The notes under the pieces: model-generated
Database searches by the model: none
What the model was told of the DNA's origin: nothing
What the model saw: the letters and a program-made list of their open reading frames with translations, nothing else
Shown here: positions 52,240 to 62,405 of the stretch, piece after piece
Numbering within the stretch: position 1 is the first letter of the stretch
Layout: every line of letters starts with the position of its first letter
Source: Puniceibacterium confluentis
GTDB taxonomy: Bacteria; Pseudomonadota; Alphaproteobacteria; Rhodobacterales; Rhodobacteraceae
NCBI RefSeq assembly: GCF_007923445.1
Contig: NZ_VOJI01000013.1
Span: 62,001 to 126,000, forward strand
Length of the DNA stretch: 64,000 bases
Direction: 5' to 3'
Program-made: the position numbers and the translations under genes

Positions 52240-53487
52240 TCAGTCTGTCAAAAATCGGAGGTTCCGCAGACGGTTGACTTCCTCGCGCAGCCGACTGCGC
52301 AGTCGCTGTATCCGCAGCAGCGGCTGACTGCGAAGGCTGCGCCCGTAGACACCCCCGGTCTGTTCCCACCATCCTTCGGCACGGAATCGCACACGGTGGT
52401 AAAGGGCGGTGGGGGACAGCAAGATCAGGGTCACACCACGTCCCGCAGTTCGGGCGCTTAAAGCCTGCTGTCGCAATCTGCGCCGCTGCCAGACCCATCC
52501 GCCCAGAATCAGCGGTGCCTCGCCCGTGGCGGCGGGGCGTGCCAGAAACCCTCGCGCCGCACGAGGCAGCGGTTGCAAGCTGTCCGGGCTGCGGGCCAAT
52601 CCATCGCGGCGACCGCGTTCGAGACCGCGCAGCAGATGCGCCACATCGTCCGCTGCCAAAGGCCCCGTCTGCATCAGCCGCAGAAGGCGCAGCCGCTGCT
52701 GCGCGCGGAAGTGATCCCAGGCGTCCTGCCGGTCGGCTTCGGGGCAGTGTTTGCGCAGGAAAAGCATCTGCGAGGCACCGATTTCGCGCAGGTCGCGCGG
52801 CGTGCGATCCCGCCCCCGCCGCACACTGGCGCCATAGCCATGATGGACCTGCGCCAGTGGGACGATGGCCGTGAGGTGCCCGGCCCGGGCGAGCCGCATG
52901 TTGAGATCGGTTTCATCCAGGTAAAACCGGAAGCCCGGATCGAAACCGCCGATCTCGGCCAGCAGGTCGCGGCGCAGGGCCATGTTCGTGCCCTCAAGCT
53001 TGATCGCCCGGCCCTCGGCGGGGCTCAGCACCCGGGGCGCATCCCCACCCAGATCCAGGTCCGCAGTGTTTCCGCGGTGGTCGACGCTGCGCGCCTTCCA
53101 TTGGAAGCTGATGCCGTTGCGCCCGCGCACGTAGCCGCCGGCCGCCGCCACCTCGGGTGTGACGAAAGGCTGCGTCAGATGGTGCAGCCAGGTTGGTTCG
53201 GGCACCGCGTCGTCATCGATAAAGGCGACAATTTCGCCCGCGGCCTGTGCCACCCCCCGGTTTCGCGCCGCCGAAATGTTGGGCTCGTCATAGGGGATCA
53301 GTTTGATCAGCCCGGCGTCCCTGCGGTCGGCGACCTGGGCGCAGCCGCGCGGGCAGGCGACAACAACCACCTCGAATGCCGGATAGTCGAGCTGCGCCAC
53401 GCCGGTCAGGCACAGGTCCAGGGCCAGCGGGCGATCGCGGCTGACGATCACAACGCTAACAGTTGGCGTGGTCGGTGTGGACGGCAT
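52240..53487 (-). CDS. GT2 family glycosyltransferase
   Basis: 415 residues. SVVIVSRDRPLALDLCL, EPNISAARNRGVAQA, FIDDDAVPEPTWL (DDD metal site) and FYLDETDLNMRLARAGH are the GT2 signature. The last 140 residues are rich in arginine and of unclear fold (GLERGRRDGLARSPDSL). It likely extends a surface glycan. It starts 6 bases after the cysQ stop, so they are co-transcribed. Confidence 0.9.
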   Translation of the reverse strand: MPSTPTTPTVSVVIVSRDRPLALDLCLTGVAQLDYPAFEVVVVACPRGCAQVADRRDAGLIKLIPYDEPNISAARNRGVAQAAGEIVAFIDDDAVPEPTWLHHLTQPFVTPEVAAAGGYVRGRNGISFQWKARSVDHRGNTADLDLGGDAPRVLSPAEGRAIKLEGTNMALRRDLLAEIGGFDPGFRFYLDETDLNMRLARAGHLTAIVPLAQVHHGYGASVRRGRDRTPRDLREIGASQMLFLRKHCPEADRQDAWDHFRAQQRLRLLRLMQTGPLAADDVAHLLRGLERGRRDGLARSPDSLQPLPRAARGFLARPAATGEAPLILGGWVWQRRRLRQQALSARTAGRGVTLILLSPTALYHRVRFRAEGWWEQTGGVYGRSLRSQPLLRIQRLRSRLREEVNRLRNLRFLTD

Positions 53488-53493
53488 CGCGGT

Positions 53494-54291
53494 CTAGCCG
53501 TCTTTCAGCGTCACCCCGGGAGCGTAGGCGATGAAGAACGGATTGGCGAAACCGGGTTTGCCATAGCGCAAGGCCGAGTGATCGTCGAACCGCACGACGC
53601 GTCCGCCCGCGCCTGCAAGGACAGCATGACCGGCGGCCGTGTCCCACTCCATCGTGCGGCCGAGGCGCGGATAGAGATCCGCCTCTCCGGTCGCCACCAG
53701 GCAGAACTTGAGCGACGAGCCGGCGCTGGTCATGTCCTTGACGCCGTATTTTCCGATATAGTCATCTGTCGCCTGATCGCGGTGCGACTTGGAGGCCACC
53801 ACCATAAGCGACTCGTTATTGGGGGTCGATACATGCAGTGGCACGGTCTCGCCCAGGCTGTCCTTGTCGAAGGGCCCCTTTTCCTCGACCGTTTTGCCGA
53901 CACTGTCGGTGAAGAACATCCGCCCCTTGGCGGGCGCGTAGACCACGCCGCGGGTCGGCACGCCGTTTTCGACCAGAGCGATGTTCACCGTGAAATCGCC
54001 GCGCCGGTTGATGAACTCCTTGGTGCCATCCAGCGGATCGACGATGAGAAAGGTGCTGGCCTCTTCGCCATGGCTGTCGGACTGCTCTTCGGTGACGAGC
54101 GCCACATCCGGGAAAGCCTTGCGCAGGCCATCTGAAATCAGAGCATCTGCGGCTTCGTCGGCCGCTGTCACCGGGCTTTCGTCAGACTTTGTCTTGATCT
54201 CGAAATCATCTGCTTCGTAAATTTCCATGATCTTGTCGCCGGCCTCGAGTGCCAGGCGCCGCATCACTTCGGTGAGTGTCTGATAATTCAC
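53494..54291 (-). CDS. cysQ: 3'(2'),5'-bisphosphate nucleotidase CysQ
   Basis: 265-residue inositol-phosphatase-fold enzyme. Metal motifs ALVTEEQSD, IVDPLDGTKEFINRRGDF and EWDTAAGHAVL are intact. It hydrolyses PAP, the toxic product of sulfotransferases, to AMP. The start is GTG 54291 with AAGGAG 7 bases upstream. Its place at the head of a glycan operon near two sulfotransferase genes supports sulfation of the polysaccharide; CysQ also serves general sulfate assimilation. Confidence 0.95.
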   Translation of the reverse strand: MNYQTLTEVMRRLALEAGDKIMEIYEADDFEIKTKSDESPVTAADEAADALISDGLRKAFPDVALVTEEQSDSHGEEASTFLIVDPLDGTKEFINRRGDFTVNIALVENGVPTRGVVYAPAKGRMFFTDSVGKTVEEKGPFDKDSLGETVPLHVSTPNNESLMVVASKSHRDQATDDYIGKYGVKDMTSAGSSLKFCLVATGEADLYPRLGRTMEWDTAAGHAVLAGAGGRVVRFDDHSALRYGKPGFANPFFIAYAPGVTLKDG

Positions 54292-54410
54292 AGTTCTGCT
54301 CCTTAGTTCCGCATTGCTAGCGCGGATTCATTGATTAAAAATGTCCTGCCCCTTATGCTTTGCGAAAATAGGAACAGCAAGAAAACCCTGTCCCGCGGAG
54401 CAGCGCACCG

Positions 54411-55241
54411 ATGTTCGACAAACAGGCCCCTCGCACGCGCATTGGCTCTGCGATTTTCATCTGCGAACTGATTTACCACAACTCGGTCCGCTCGGTGCGC
54501 AAGACACATGGCAATGCCGTGATGTCGATCCTGATGAACATGCTGCAGACGGCGATCTTTGTGCTCGCCTTCTACTTCATGTTCATGATTCTGGGCCTGC
54601 GCGGCACGGCGCTGCGCGGCGATTTCATGATCTACATCATGACCGGCATCTTTCTGTACATGACCCATACCAAGACCCTGGGCGCGGTTTCGGGGTCTGA
54701 AGGGCCGGCCAGCCCGATGATGCAGCATGCACCGATGAACACGGCAGTGGCGATTGCCGCTGCGATGCTGTCGACGCTCTATATCCAGATGCTGTCACTG
54801 CTGGTGATCCTTTTCATCTACGACGTCGCTTTCAACCCCTTTGTACTGCAGGAAATCCACGATCCCATCGGATGTCTGGGAATGATCCTGCTGTCGTGGT
54901 TTTCCGGAGCGGCCATCGGTATGGTTCTGCTGGCAGCCAAGCCGTGGTTTCCGACGCCTGTGTCGATCATCTCGACGGTCTATCAGCGTGCCAACATGAT
55001 CGCCTCGGGCAAGATGTTCGTGGCCAACACCCTGCCGACCTACATGCTGGTGATGTTCAACTGGAACCCGCTGTTTCACACCATCGACCAGTCGCGCGGA
55101 TATGCCTTTGTCGACTACAATCCGCGCAATTCGAACTGGGAATATGCACTCTATTTTTCATTGGTGTTCCTGATGATCGGCCTGATGGGCGAGTTCTATA
55201 CACGCAAACACGCGTCTGCCTCGTGGTCGGCGCGGCGATGA
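54411..55241 (+). CDS. ABC-2 type polysaccharide export permease (KpsM-like)
   Basis: 276 residues with six hydrophobic segments (SILMNMLQTAIFVLAFYFMF; DFMIYIMTGIFLYM; AVAIAAAMLSTLYIQMLSLL; IGCLGMILLSWFSGAAIGMV; then two near the C-terminus). It matches capsule/O-antigen export permeases of the KpsM/Wzm type. No partner ATPase (KpsT/Wzt) is adjacent. It is divergent from cysQ at 54291. Its stop overlaps the next gene's start. Confidence 0.85.
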   Translation: MFDKQAPRTRIGSAIFICELIYHNSVRSVRKTHGNAVMSILMNMLQTAIFVLAFYFMFMILGLRGTALRGDFMIYIMTGIFLYMTHTKTLGAVSGSEGPASPMMQHAPMNTAVAIAAAMLSTLYIQMLSLLVILFIYDVAFNPFVLQEIHDPIGCLGMILLSWFSGAAIGMVLLAAKPWFPTPVSIISTVYQRANMIASGKMFVANTLPTYMLVMFNWNPLFHTIDQSRGYAFVDYNPRNSNWEYALYFSLVFLMIGLMGEFYTRKHASASWSARR

Positions 55242-55828
55242 TGCGGGCGGCGCTGCTCTGGATGGCTTTGGCAGGGGCGGCGGGCGCGCAGGAACTGCCG
55301 GCATTGTTCGACGTGGTCCGGGTTTCCGGCGATGACGTGCTGAATATTCGGGCGGAACCGTCGCCGCAGGCCGAAATTCTGGGCAGTCTTGCGCCCGAGA
55401 CCACCGGGGTAGAGGTGACTGCCCTGTCGGCGGACAAGGGCTGGGGGCGGCTGAATGTGGCAGACGCCGTCGGATGGGTTTCGATGGCATATCTCGCTGT
55501 GCACGCCGACACTGGTCAGCCGCTGCCGCAGCGGTTTGCCTGCTTCGGGAACGAGCCGTTCTGGCGGGTGGACGCCGTGCAGCAAGGGGTGACGACCGTG
55601 ACGATGCCTGGCGAAAGCGATCGCAGCTTTGCCACCCAGACGCTGCTGCGCAGTGGCAACCGTCGGGATACCTTCGGACTGACGGGTTATGGTCTGGCGT
55701 TGATCCTGCGCCGCGAGCAATGCAGCGACGGCATGTCGGACAGGCTTTATGGCCTGTCGGTCGATCTGGTCCTGCCCGGGCCTGCGCGCCTGCTGTCGGG
55801 ATGCTGCACGCTTCAGGCGGGTCGGTGA
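55238..55828 (+). CDS. exported SH3-domain protein
   Basis: 196 residues with a signal peptide (ALLWMALAGAAGAQ). The N-terminal bacterial SH3 domain (about 25-85) has VLNIRAEPSPQAEILGSL and GWGRLNVADAVGWVSMAYL. The second part (CFGNEPFWRVD, then LRREQCSDGMSDRLYGLSV) resembles the COG3650 membrane-associated domain. It probably binds cell wall. It overlaps the permease gene by 4 bases and converges with alkB. Confidence 0.82.
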   Translation: MMRAALLWMALAGAAGAQELPALFDVVRVSGDDVLNIRAEPSPQAEILGSLAPETTGVEVTALSADKGWGRLNVADAVGWVSMAYLAVHADTGQPLPQRFACFGNEPFWRVDAVQQGVTTVTMPGESDRSFATQTLLRSGNRRDTFGLTGYGLALILRREQCSDGMSDRLYGLSVDLVLPGPARLLSGCCTLQAGR

Positions 55829-55877
55829 CGCTCTGCACCCGTGCGGACCGGCGACCCGGCGGTGCCTTCGCCCGCGA

Positions 55878-56483
55878 TCAGGTCACCACCCGCAAGGTCA
55901 GGTTGATCCGTCCGCCGCGCGGCAACAATGTCGAGGATCCGAACCTGATCCGGTCCACCCCGTGATGGCACAGCCGCGCCGCGCCGCCCATCACCACGAC
56001 ATCACCTGAGTCGAGCCAGACCGAACCGGTCGACCCGCCGCGGTCGACATTTCCCATGCGAAACAGGCCCGAATCGCCCAACGAGACCGATACCACGGGC
56101 TGTGTCAGATCCGCCTCGTCCCGATCCTGATGCAGCCCCATGCGCGCGCCTTCGCCATACCAGTTTATCAGACAGCATTCCGGGCGGCGTGTGGCGCCGC
56201 TGACATCCTGCCAGATCGCCAGGACTTCCGCGGGGATCGGCGGCCATTCCGTGCCGTTCGGATGGGTCGGCGCGTAACGATAGCCGCCGCGGTCGCTGAC
56301 CCAGCCGAACTCTCCGGCGGCTGACATGCGCACCGACATCGGCTTGCCCCGGGGGGTGACCGGTTGCACCAGCGGCACCTGCTCCAGCACGTCCCGCACC
56401 ACATCGACCAGGCTTTCCTGCGCCGAACGGTCCAGATACCCGCGATAAATCACGAACCCGCGCTCTTGAAGAATATCTGTCAT
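55878..56483 (-). CDS. alkB: AlkB family alkylation-repair dioxygenase
   Basis: 201 residues. The iron site HxD is in ARMGLHQDRDEADL, the third ligand histidine in ARLCHHGVDRI, and the 2-oxoglutarate arginines in RINLTLRVV. NWYGEGARMGLHQDRDE is the classic AlkB motif. It removes methyl groups from 1-methyladenine and 3-methylcytosine. The start is uncertain because no strong ribosome site is present. Confidence 0.93.
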   Translation of the reverse strand: MTDILQERGFVIYRGYLDRSAQESLVDVVRDVLEQVPLVQPVTPRGKPMSVRMSAAGEFGWVSDRGGYRYAPTHPNGTEWPPIPAEVLAIWQDVSGATRRPECCLINWYGEGARMGLHQDRDEADLTQPVVSVSLGDSGLFRMGNVDRGGSTGSVWLDSGDVVVMGGAARLCHHGVDRIRFGSSTLLPRGGRINLTLRVVT

Positions 56484-56561
56484 GAAGCGCACACTCGGCC
56501 AATCCATGCGCAAATGGCAAAGAAAAACCGTCCAATTCGCGGAAACTGCCCGGACGCGGTG

Positions 56562-56590
56562 CTTGCAGCACCCAAGACCCCTCCTTATAT
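56562..56590 (+). promoter_or_regulatory. RpoH-type promoter of dnaKJ
   Basis: CTTGCAG (56562-56568) and CCTTATAT (56583-56590) with 14 bases between them resemble the sigma-32 pattern. It lies 120 bases before dnaK, as expected of a heat-shock operon. Confidence 0.55.
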
Positions 56591-56710
56591 ACCCTGCGAA
56601 GCGCAACTCGGGGGGAGACCCACGGGCCGCATCAACCCATCGGGGCAGGATGCCGGAACGGGTCCTCGCCTCGTGACATCGCCTTGAAGCACTAGAAGGG
56701 ATCGAAAAAC

Positions 56711-58618
<1,908 letters not shown>

Positions 58619-58639
58619 GCCATACCCGCGGAACCAATC

Positions 58640-58670
58640 AGGGGCCGGTCCGGACACCGGGCCGGCCCCT
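58640..58670 (+). other. stem-loop in the dnaK-dnaJ gap
   Basis: AGGGGCCGG (58640-58648) pairs perfectly with CCGGCCCCT (58662-58670), with no T tract after it. It may set dnaK:dnaJ expression ratio by mRNA processing or partial stop. Confidence 0.55.
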
Positions 58671-58697
58671 CGACGTTCCGTGCAAAAGGAGGGCTAG

Positions 58698-59864
58698 ATG
58701 TCCAAACGTGATTACTACGACGTGCTGGGCCTGAAAAAAGGCGCCTCGCCGGATGAGATCAAGAAGGCCTACCGTGGCAAGGCCAAGGAACTGCACCCCG
58801 ACCGCAACACCGACAACCCGCGGGCCGAGGATCAGTTCAAGGAGGCCAACGAGGCCTACGAGGTTCTCAAGGACAACGACAAGAAGGCGGCCTACGACCG
58901 GTACGGCCACGCCGCCTTTGAAGGTGGACTGGGTGCCAGTGCCGGTCGCCCCGGAGGCCCGGGTTTTGGCGGTGGCGCAGGCGGGCAGGGCGACTTTGCT
59001 TCGGCCTTTTCGGACGTGTTCGACGACCTCTTCGGCGACTTCATGGGCGCCGGTGGTCGTGGTGGACGCCAGCGCGCCGCGCGTGGCGCCGACCTGCGGT
59101 ACAACCTGCGCGTCTCTCTGGAAGAAGCCTATGGTGGTCTGCACAAGACCATCAATGTGCCGACCTCGGTCCAGTGCGGCCCCTGCAGCGGGTCGGGGGC
59201 CGAAGGCGGCGCCGAACCGACCACCTGCCCGACCTGTTCCGGCATGGGGAAGGTGCGTGCCACCCAGGGTTTCTTTACGGTCGAACGTACCTGTCCGACC
59301 TGTTCCGGTCTGGGACAGATCATCAAGAACCCCTGCAAGGCCTGTGGCGGCAACGGTCGGGTGCAGAAGGATCGGGCGCTGTCGGTGAATATCCCGGCCG
59401 GTGTCGAGACCGGCACGCGGATCCGTCTGGCCGGTGAGGGCGAGGCGGGTATGCGTGGTGGCCCCCCGGGGGATCTCTACATCTTTCTCGAAGTCGCGCC
59501 CCACGAGTTGTTCGAGCGTGACGGTGTCTCGCTGCACTGCCGGGTGCCCGTGTCGATGAGTGCCGCGGCGCTTGGCGGCGACATAGAGGTGCCGACAATT
59601 GACGGCGGACGGTCCCGGGTCAAGATACCCGCTGGTTCACAGTCGGGCCGTCAGATGCGTCTGCGCGGCAAGGGAATGCCCGCCCTGCGAGGCGGCGGAA
59701 CCGGTGACATGTTCATCGAGCTCGCGGTGGAAACCCCGGTCAACCTGACGTCGAAACAGCGTGAACTCCTGCGCGAATTCGAGGCCCTGTCCGAGGACAA
59801 CAACCCGGAATCCAAGACGTTCTTTTCATCGGTCAAAAGCTTCTGGGATTCGATGAAGGGCTGA
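58698..59864 (+). CDS. dnaJ: chaperone DnaJ
   Basis: 388 residues. J-domain with the HPD motif in [11 protein letters not shown], a Gly/Phe-rich linker, four zinc-binding CxxCxGxG repeats ([32 protein letters not shown]) and the C-terminal substrate domain. It stimulates the DnaK ATPase. AGGAGG upstream sets ATG 58698. Confidence 0.98.
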   Translation: MSKRDYYDVLGLKKGASPDEIKKAYRGKAKELHPDRNTDNPRAEDQFKEANEAYEVLKDNDKKAAYDRYGHAAFEGGLGASAGRPGGPGFGGGAGGQGDFASAFSDVFDDLFGDFMGAGGRGGRQRAARGADLRYNLRVSLEEAYGGLHKTINVPTSVQCGPCSGSGAEGGAEPTTCPTCSGMGKVRATQGFFTVERTCPTCSGLGQIIKNPCKACGGNGRVQKDRALSVNIPAGVETGTRIRLAGEGEAGMRGGPPGDLYIFLEVAPHELFERDGVSLHCRVPVSMSAAALGGDIEVPTIDGGRSRVKIPAGSQSGRQMRLRGKGMPALRGGGTGDMFIELAVETPVNLTSKQRELLREFEALSEDNNPESKTFFSSVKSFWDSMKG

Positions 59865-59898
59865 TGCCCGCGCGCCTTCGGGCCAGACAAACTTCCGG

Positions 59899-59928
59899 AC
59901 GCGCTGCCCAGACCGGGTGGCGCGTTTT
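59899..59928 (+). terminator. hairpin terminator after dnaJ
   Basis: ACGCGC...CCC pairs with GGG...GCGCGT (59899-59925), two mismatched bases in each arm, followed by a four-T run. Confidence 0.6.
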
Positions 59929-60044
59929 CGTCTGAGCGGATGGTGTGGCACCGGCACCGCGCATCGAGGCGGGTTGTGGCCGGTTGTAAACTTTCTTGAT
60001 TGCGCCTTAACCATTCACTAACCACGTCAGATCACTCTGGTGGC

Positions 60045-60806
60045 ATGCGCAAATCTGGCAATTTCTCGGACTCACAGGCCGCCCTCTTTGCCCGGGACGA
60101 GGTTCCCCGGGTCCCGGAGAAACTCGCCCGGCAGCCCTCTTATATCCGGGATCACCGTGCGCGCCTGCGGGAAAGGTTCCTGCTGGGCGGCGCGGATGCC
60201 CTGCCGGACTACGAGCTGCTGGAACTGGTCCTGTTCCGGGCTATCCCGCGCCGGGATGTCAAACCTCTGGCACGGCACCTGATCGAGGTATTCGGCGATT
60301 TCAATCGGGTCATTTCGGCCCCGGTCGCCCGCCTGCAAGAGGTCTCGGGGGTCGGCGAGGCGGTGGTGGCCGAAATCAAGATTGTCGAGGCGGCCGCCCA
60401 CCGTCTGTCACGCAGCCGGGTGTTGCAGCGGCAGGTGGTCAGCAGTTGGGATGCGCTGCTGGATTATTGCCACACCACCATGGCCCACCGGGAAACCGAA
60501 CAATTCCGGGTGCTGTATCTGGATCGCAAGAATGTGCTCGTCGCGGACGAAGCGCAGGCCCAGGGCACCGTCGACCACGTTCCGGTCTATCCCCGAGAGG
60601 TTGTGAAGCGGGCACTGGAGCTGAATGCCAGCGCCTTGATACTGGTGCACAACCACCCGTCGGGGGATCCGACACCCTCGGCCGCGGATATTGATATGAC
60701 AGCGCAGATCCAGACCGCCGCCGAAGCGCTGGGTCTGGTGCTGCATGACCACCTGGTGATCGGAAAATCTACCGAACTCAGCTTTCGGGCGCAGGGGCTG
60801 ATCTGA
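60045..60806 (+). CDS. radC: RadC/JAB-domain protein
   Basis: 253 residues. N-terminal helix-hairpin-helix region (LPDYELLELVLFRAIPRRD, then LQEVSGVGEAVVAEIK) and the C-terminal JAMM metalloprotease-like motif LVHNHPSGDPTPSAADID with DHLVIGK. The family was named for repair, but that role is disputed. The start ATG 60045 has a weak ribosome site; TTG 60000 is an option. It converges with the PstS-like/OmpA fusion gene. Confidence 0.93.
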   Translation: MRKSGNFSDSQAALFARDEVPRVPEKLARQPSYIRDHRARLRERFLLGGADALPDYELLELVLFRAIPRRDVKPLARHLIEVFGDFNRVISAPVARLQEVSGVGEAVVAEIKIVEAAAHRLSRSRVLQRQVVSSWDALLDYCHTTMAHRETEQFRVLYLDRKNVLVADEAQAQGTVDHVPVYPREVVKRALELNASALILVHNHPSGDPTPSAADIDMTAQIQTAAEALGLVLHDHLVIGKSTELSFRAQGLI

Positions 60807-60822
60807 ACCGGCGGACCATGCG

Positions 60823-62382
60823 CTAACGCACCCAGACTTCGACCCGGCGGTTCACCTGACGGCCCCAGTCGGTCTCGTCGCAGGCCATTGGCATCGCCTC
60901 GCCAAAGGCCTCTGTCCTCAGGTCCAGCCGGGCGGTATCGGCGGTTTCCGCCGCAAGCAACACGGCGTTTCGCACGGTCTCGGCCCGACGTGCGGCGATG
61001 GACAGGTTGGTCGCTGCCGGTCCGTCTCCGTCCGAAAATCCAACGAAGACAAGATGGCGGGCGTCATAGTCGCCGTCTTCAAGAGCCTGCGCCAGTTGCA
61101 GGACGTTGGACCGCGACTGCGCATCGAGCCGCGCCGACCCGGTTTCGAAACGGAAAGAGGTGGTCAGCCGCCTCATGGGGGCAAGGGTCGAAATCATGCG
61201 CTGGAGCTCGTGCAGTCCCTCGGCGCCCTCGGCCACACTGATGGCATTGGCAATGCGGTCGCCCTGAAGGTCGAGTGGCACTTCTTCCACCGCCTGGTCG
61301 ACAAATCCGGCGCGACGGATCACGATCTGGGCCGGGGCGCTGCGCACGTAGGTCAGAAATTCCCGTGCCAGCGCAGGCAGCCTCCGGGCGGGAAGATACA
61401 GGAACATCGGCGCGGTGAGGGGGTAGTCTTCGGTCTTGACGTTGCGCCGGGTGCCGCGCAGGGCAAAGCCGCAATCGCCGGAGAGCACAAGCGGGCGGGT
61501 GTTGCCCAGTTCGGAAAAGCTGGCGATTCCAATGCCGAACGGGTCACGTGCCACGGCCTCTGAGAGTGCGGCGTTGCTGGCGTGCCGCACGACATCCTCG
61601 CGCAGGGAAAACCGGGCCGGTCGCAGCACCCTGTCTTCAAAGCCCTGCGCCAGACCCGAGCGTGGGTCGCGCAGATGCAGGATCACCGGGGCATCGGGAC
61701 CACCCAGCTCACGCCAATTGGTGAGCTTGCCCGCGGCAATCCGGGCCAGTTGCGGCAGTGAAATGCTCTGCACCGGATTGGCTCCGGCCACCACCGGCAC
61801 CATCGCATCCAGCGCCAGAACGCGACTTCGGTTTGCTTCCAGCAGGTTGCCGAGGCCGGCATCCCGCGCCAGCCGGACCTCGGCGGGCCGGATCTCGCGC
61901 AGGGCCATCACGATGTCGGCTTCGTCCGCCAGAAGATCAGCAAAGCCCTCGTCGGTGTTGGTGACCCGGAATCCGAACCGACCGACCAACCTGCCGGTAT
62001 CTGTCTGCATCAGAGCGTAGGTGAAATGGGTCGGGTCCGTTGCTGCGCGCTCGGCCGTCAGCCCGTTGCGGCGGGCAAAGCCTTCGATCAATGCCGGCAT
62101 CAGGACGCTGCCTGCTGTCGCGGACCCGGACACCGACAGTTCGGCGACATAATCTGTCAGCGACGGACATCCGGGGCCGTCACAGGTCACACCCGAACCG
62201 TCGACTGTCAGCTCGCCATATTGCGTTTGCAGGCGATAGAATTCCCCGTCAAATCCCAGAAGGGTGCCGACCAGCTCGATCGCCCCGTCGCGCGACCGCA
62301 GGGCCACGTCCTGCGCGCCAACGGATCCAGCCCAGATCAAACAGAAAAGTGCGGCGATGATCGCCGCACGTCGCTTGTGCAT
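60823..62382 (-). CDS. periplasmic PstS-like substrate-binding / OmpA fusion protein
   Basis: 519 residues with a signal peptide (AAIIAALFCLIWAGSVGA). The middle (about 80-340) is a phosphate-binding-protein-like fold: VSGSATAGSVLMPALIEGF, MALREIRPAEVRLA, LALDAMVPVVAGANPVQSI and KLTNWRELGGPDAPVILHLR. The C-terminal 130 residues are an OmpA-type peptidoglycan domain (FRFETGSARLDAQSRSNVLQ, FVGFSDGDGPAATNLSIA, RRAETVRNAVL, VNRRVEVWV). It may hold a binding protein on the cell wall. No PstCAB genes are nearby. Confidence 0.88.
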   Translation of the reverse strand: MHKRRAAIIAALFCLIWAGSVGAQDVALRSRDGAIELVGTLLGFDGEFYRLQTQYGELTVDGSGVTCDGPGCPSLTDYVAELSVSGSATAGSVLMPALIEGFARRNGLTAERAATDPTHFTYALMQTDTGRLVGRFGFRVTNTDEGFADLLADEADIVMALREIRPAEVRLARDAGLGNLLEANRSRVLALDAMVPVVAGANPVQSISLPQLARIAAGKLTNWRELGGPDAPVILHLRDPRSGLAQGFEDRVLRPARFSLREDVVRHASNAALSEAVARDPFGIGIASFSELGNTRPLVLSGDCGFALRGTRRNVKTEDYPLTAPMFLYLPARRLPALAREFLTYVRSAPAQIVIRRAGFVDQAVEEVPLDLQGDRIANAISVAEGAEGLHELQRMISTLAPMRRLTTSFRFETGSARLDAQSRSNVLQLAQALEDGDYDARHLVFVGFSDGDGPAATNLSIAARRAETVRNAVLLAAETADTARLDLRTEAFGEAMPMACDETDWGRQVNRRVEVWVR

Positions 62383-62405
62383 GAGGGACCCCGTGTGACC
62401 CGATG

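Noticed and set aside
54371-54392. GGAAC before the export permease as a possible EcfG promoter
   Set aside because: The expected CGTT is absent at either spacing.
58630-58651. GGAAC before dnaJ as a possible EcfG promoter
   Set aside because: No CGTT at 16 or 17 bases.
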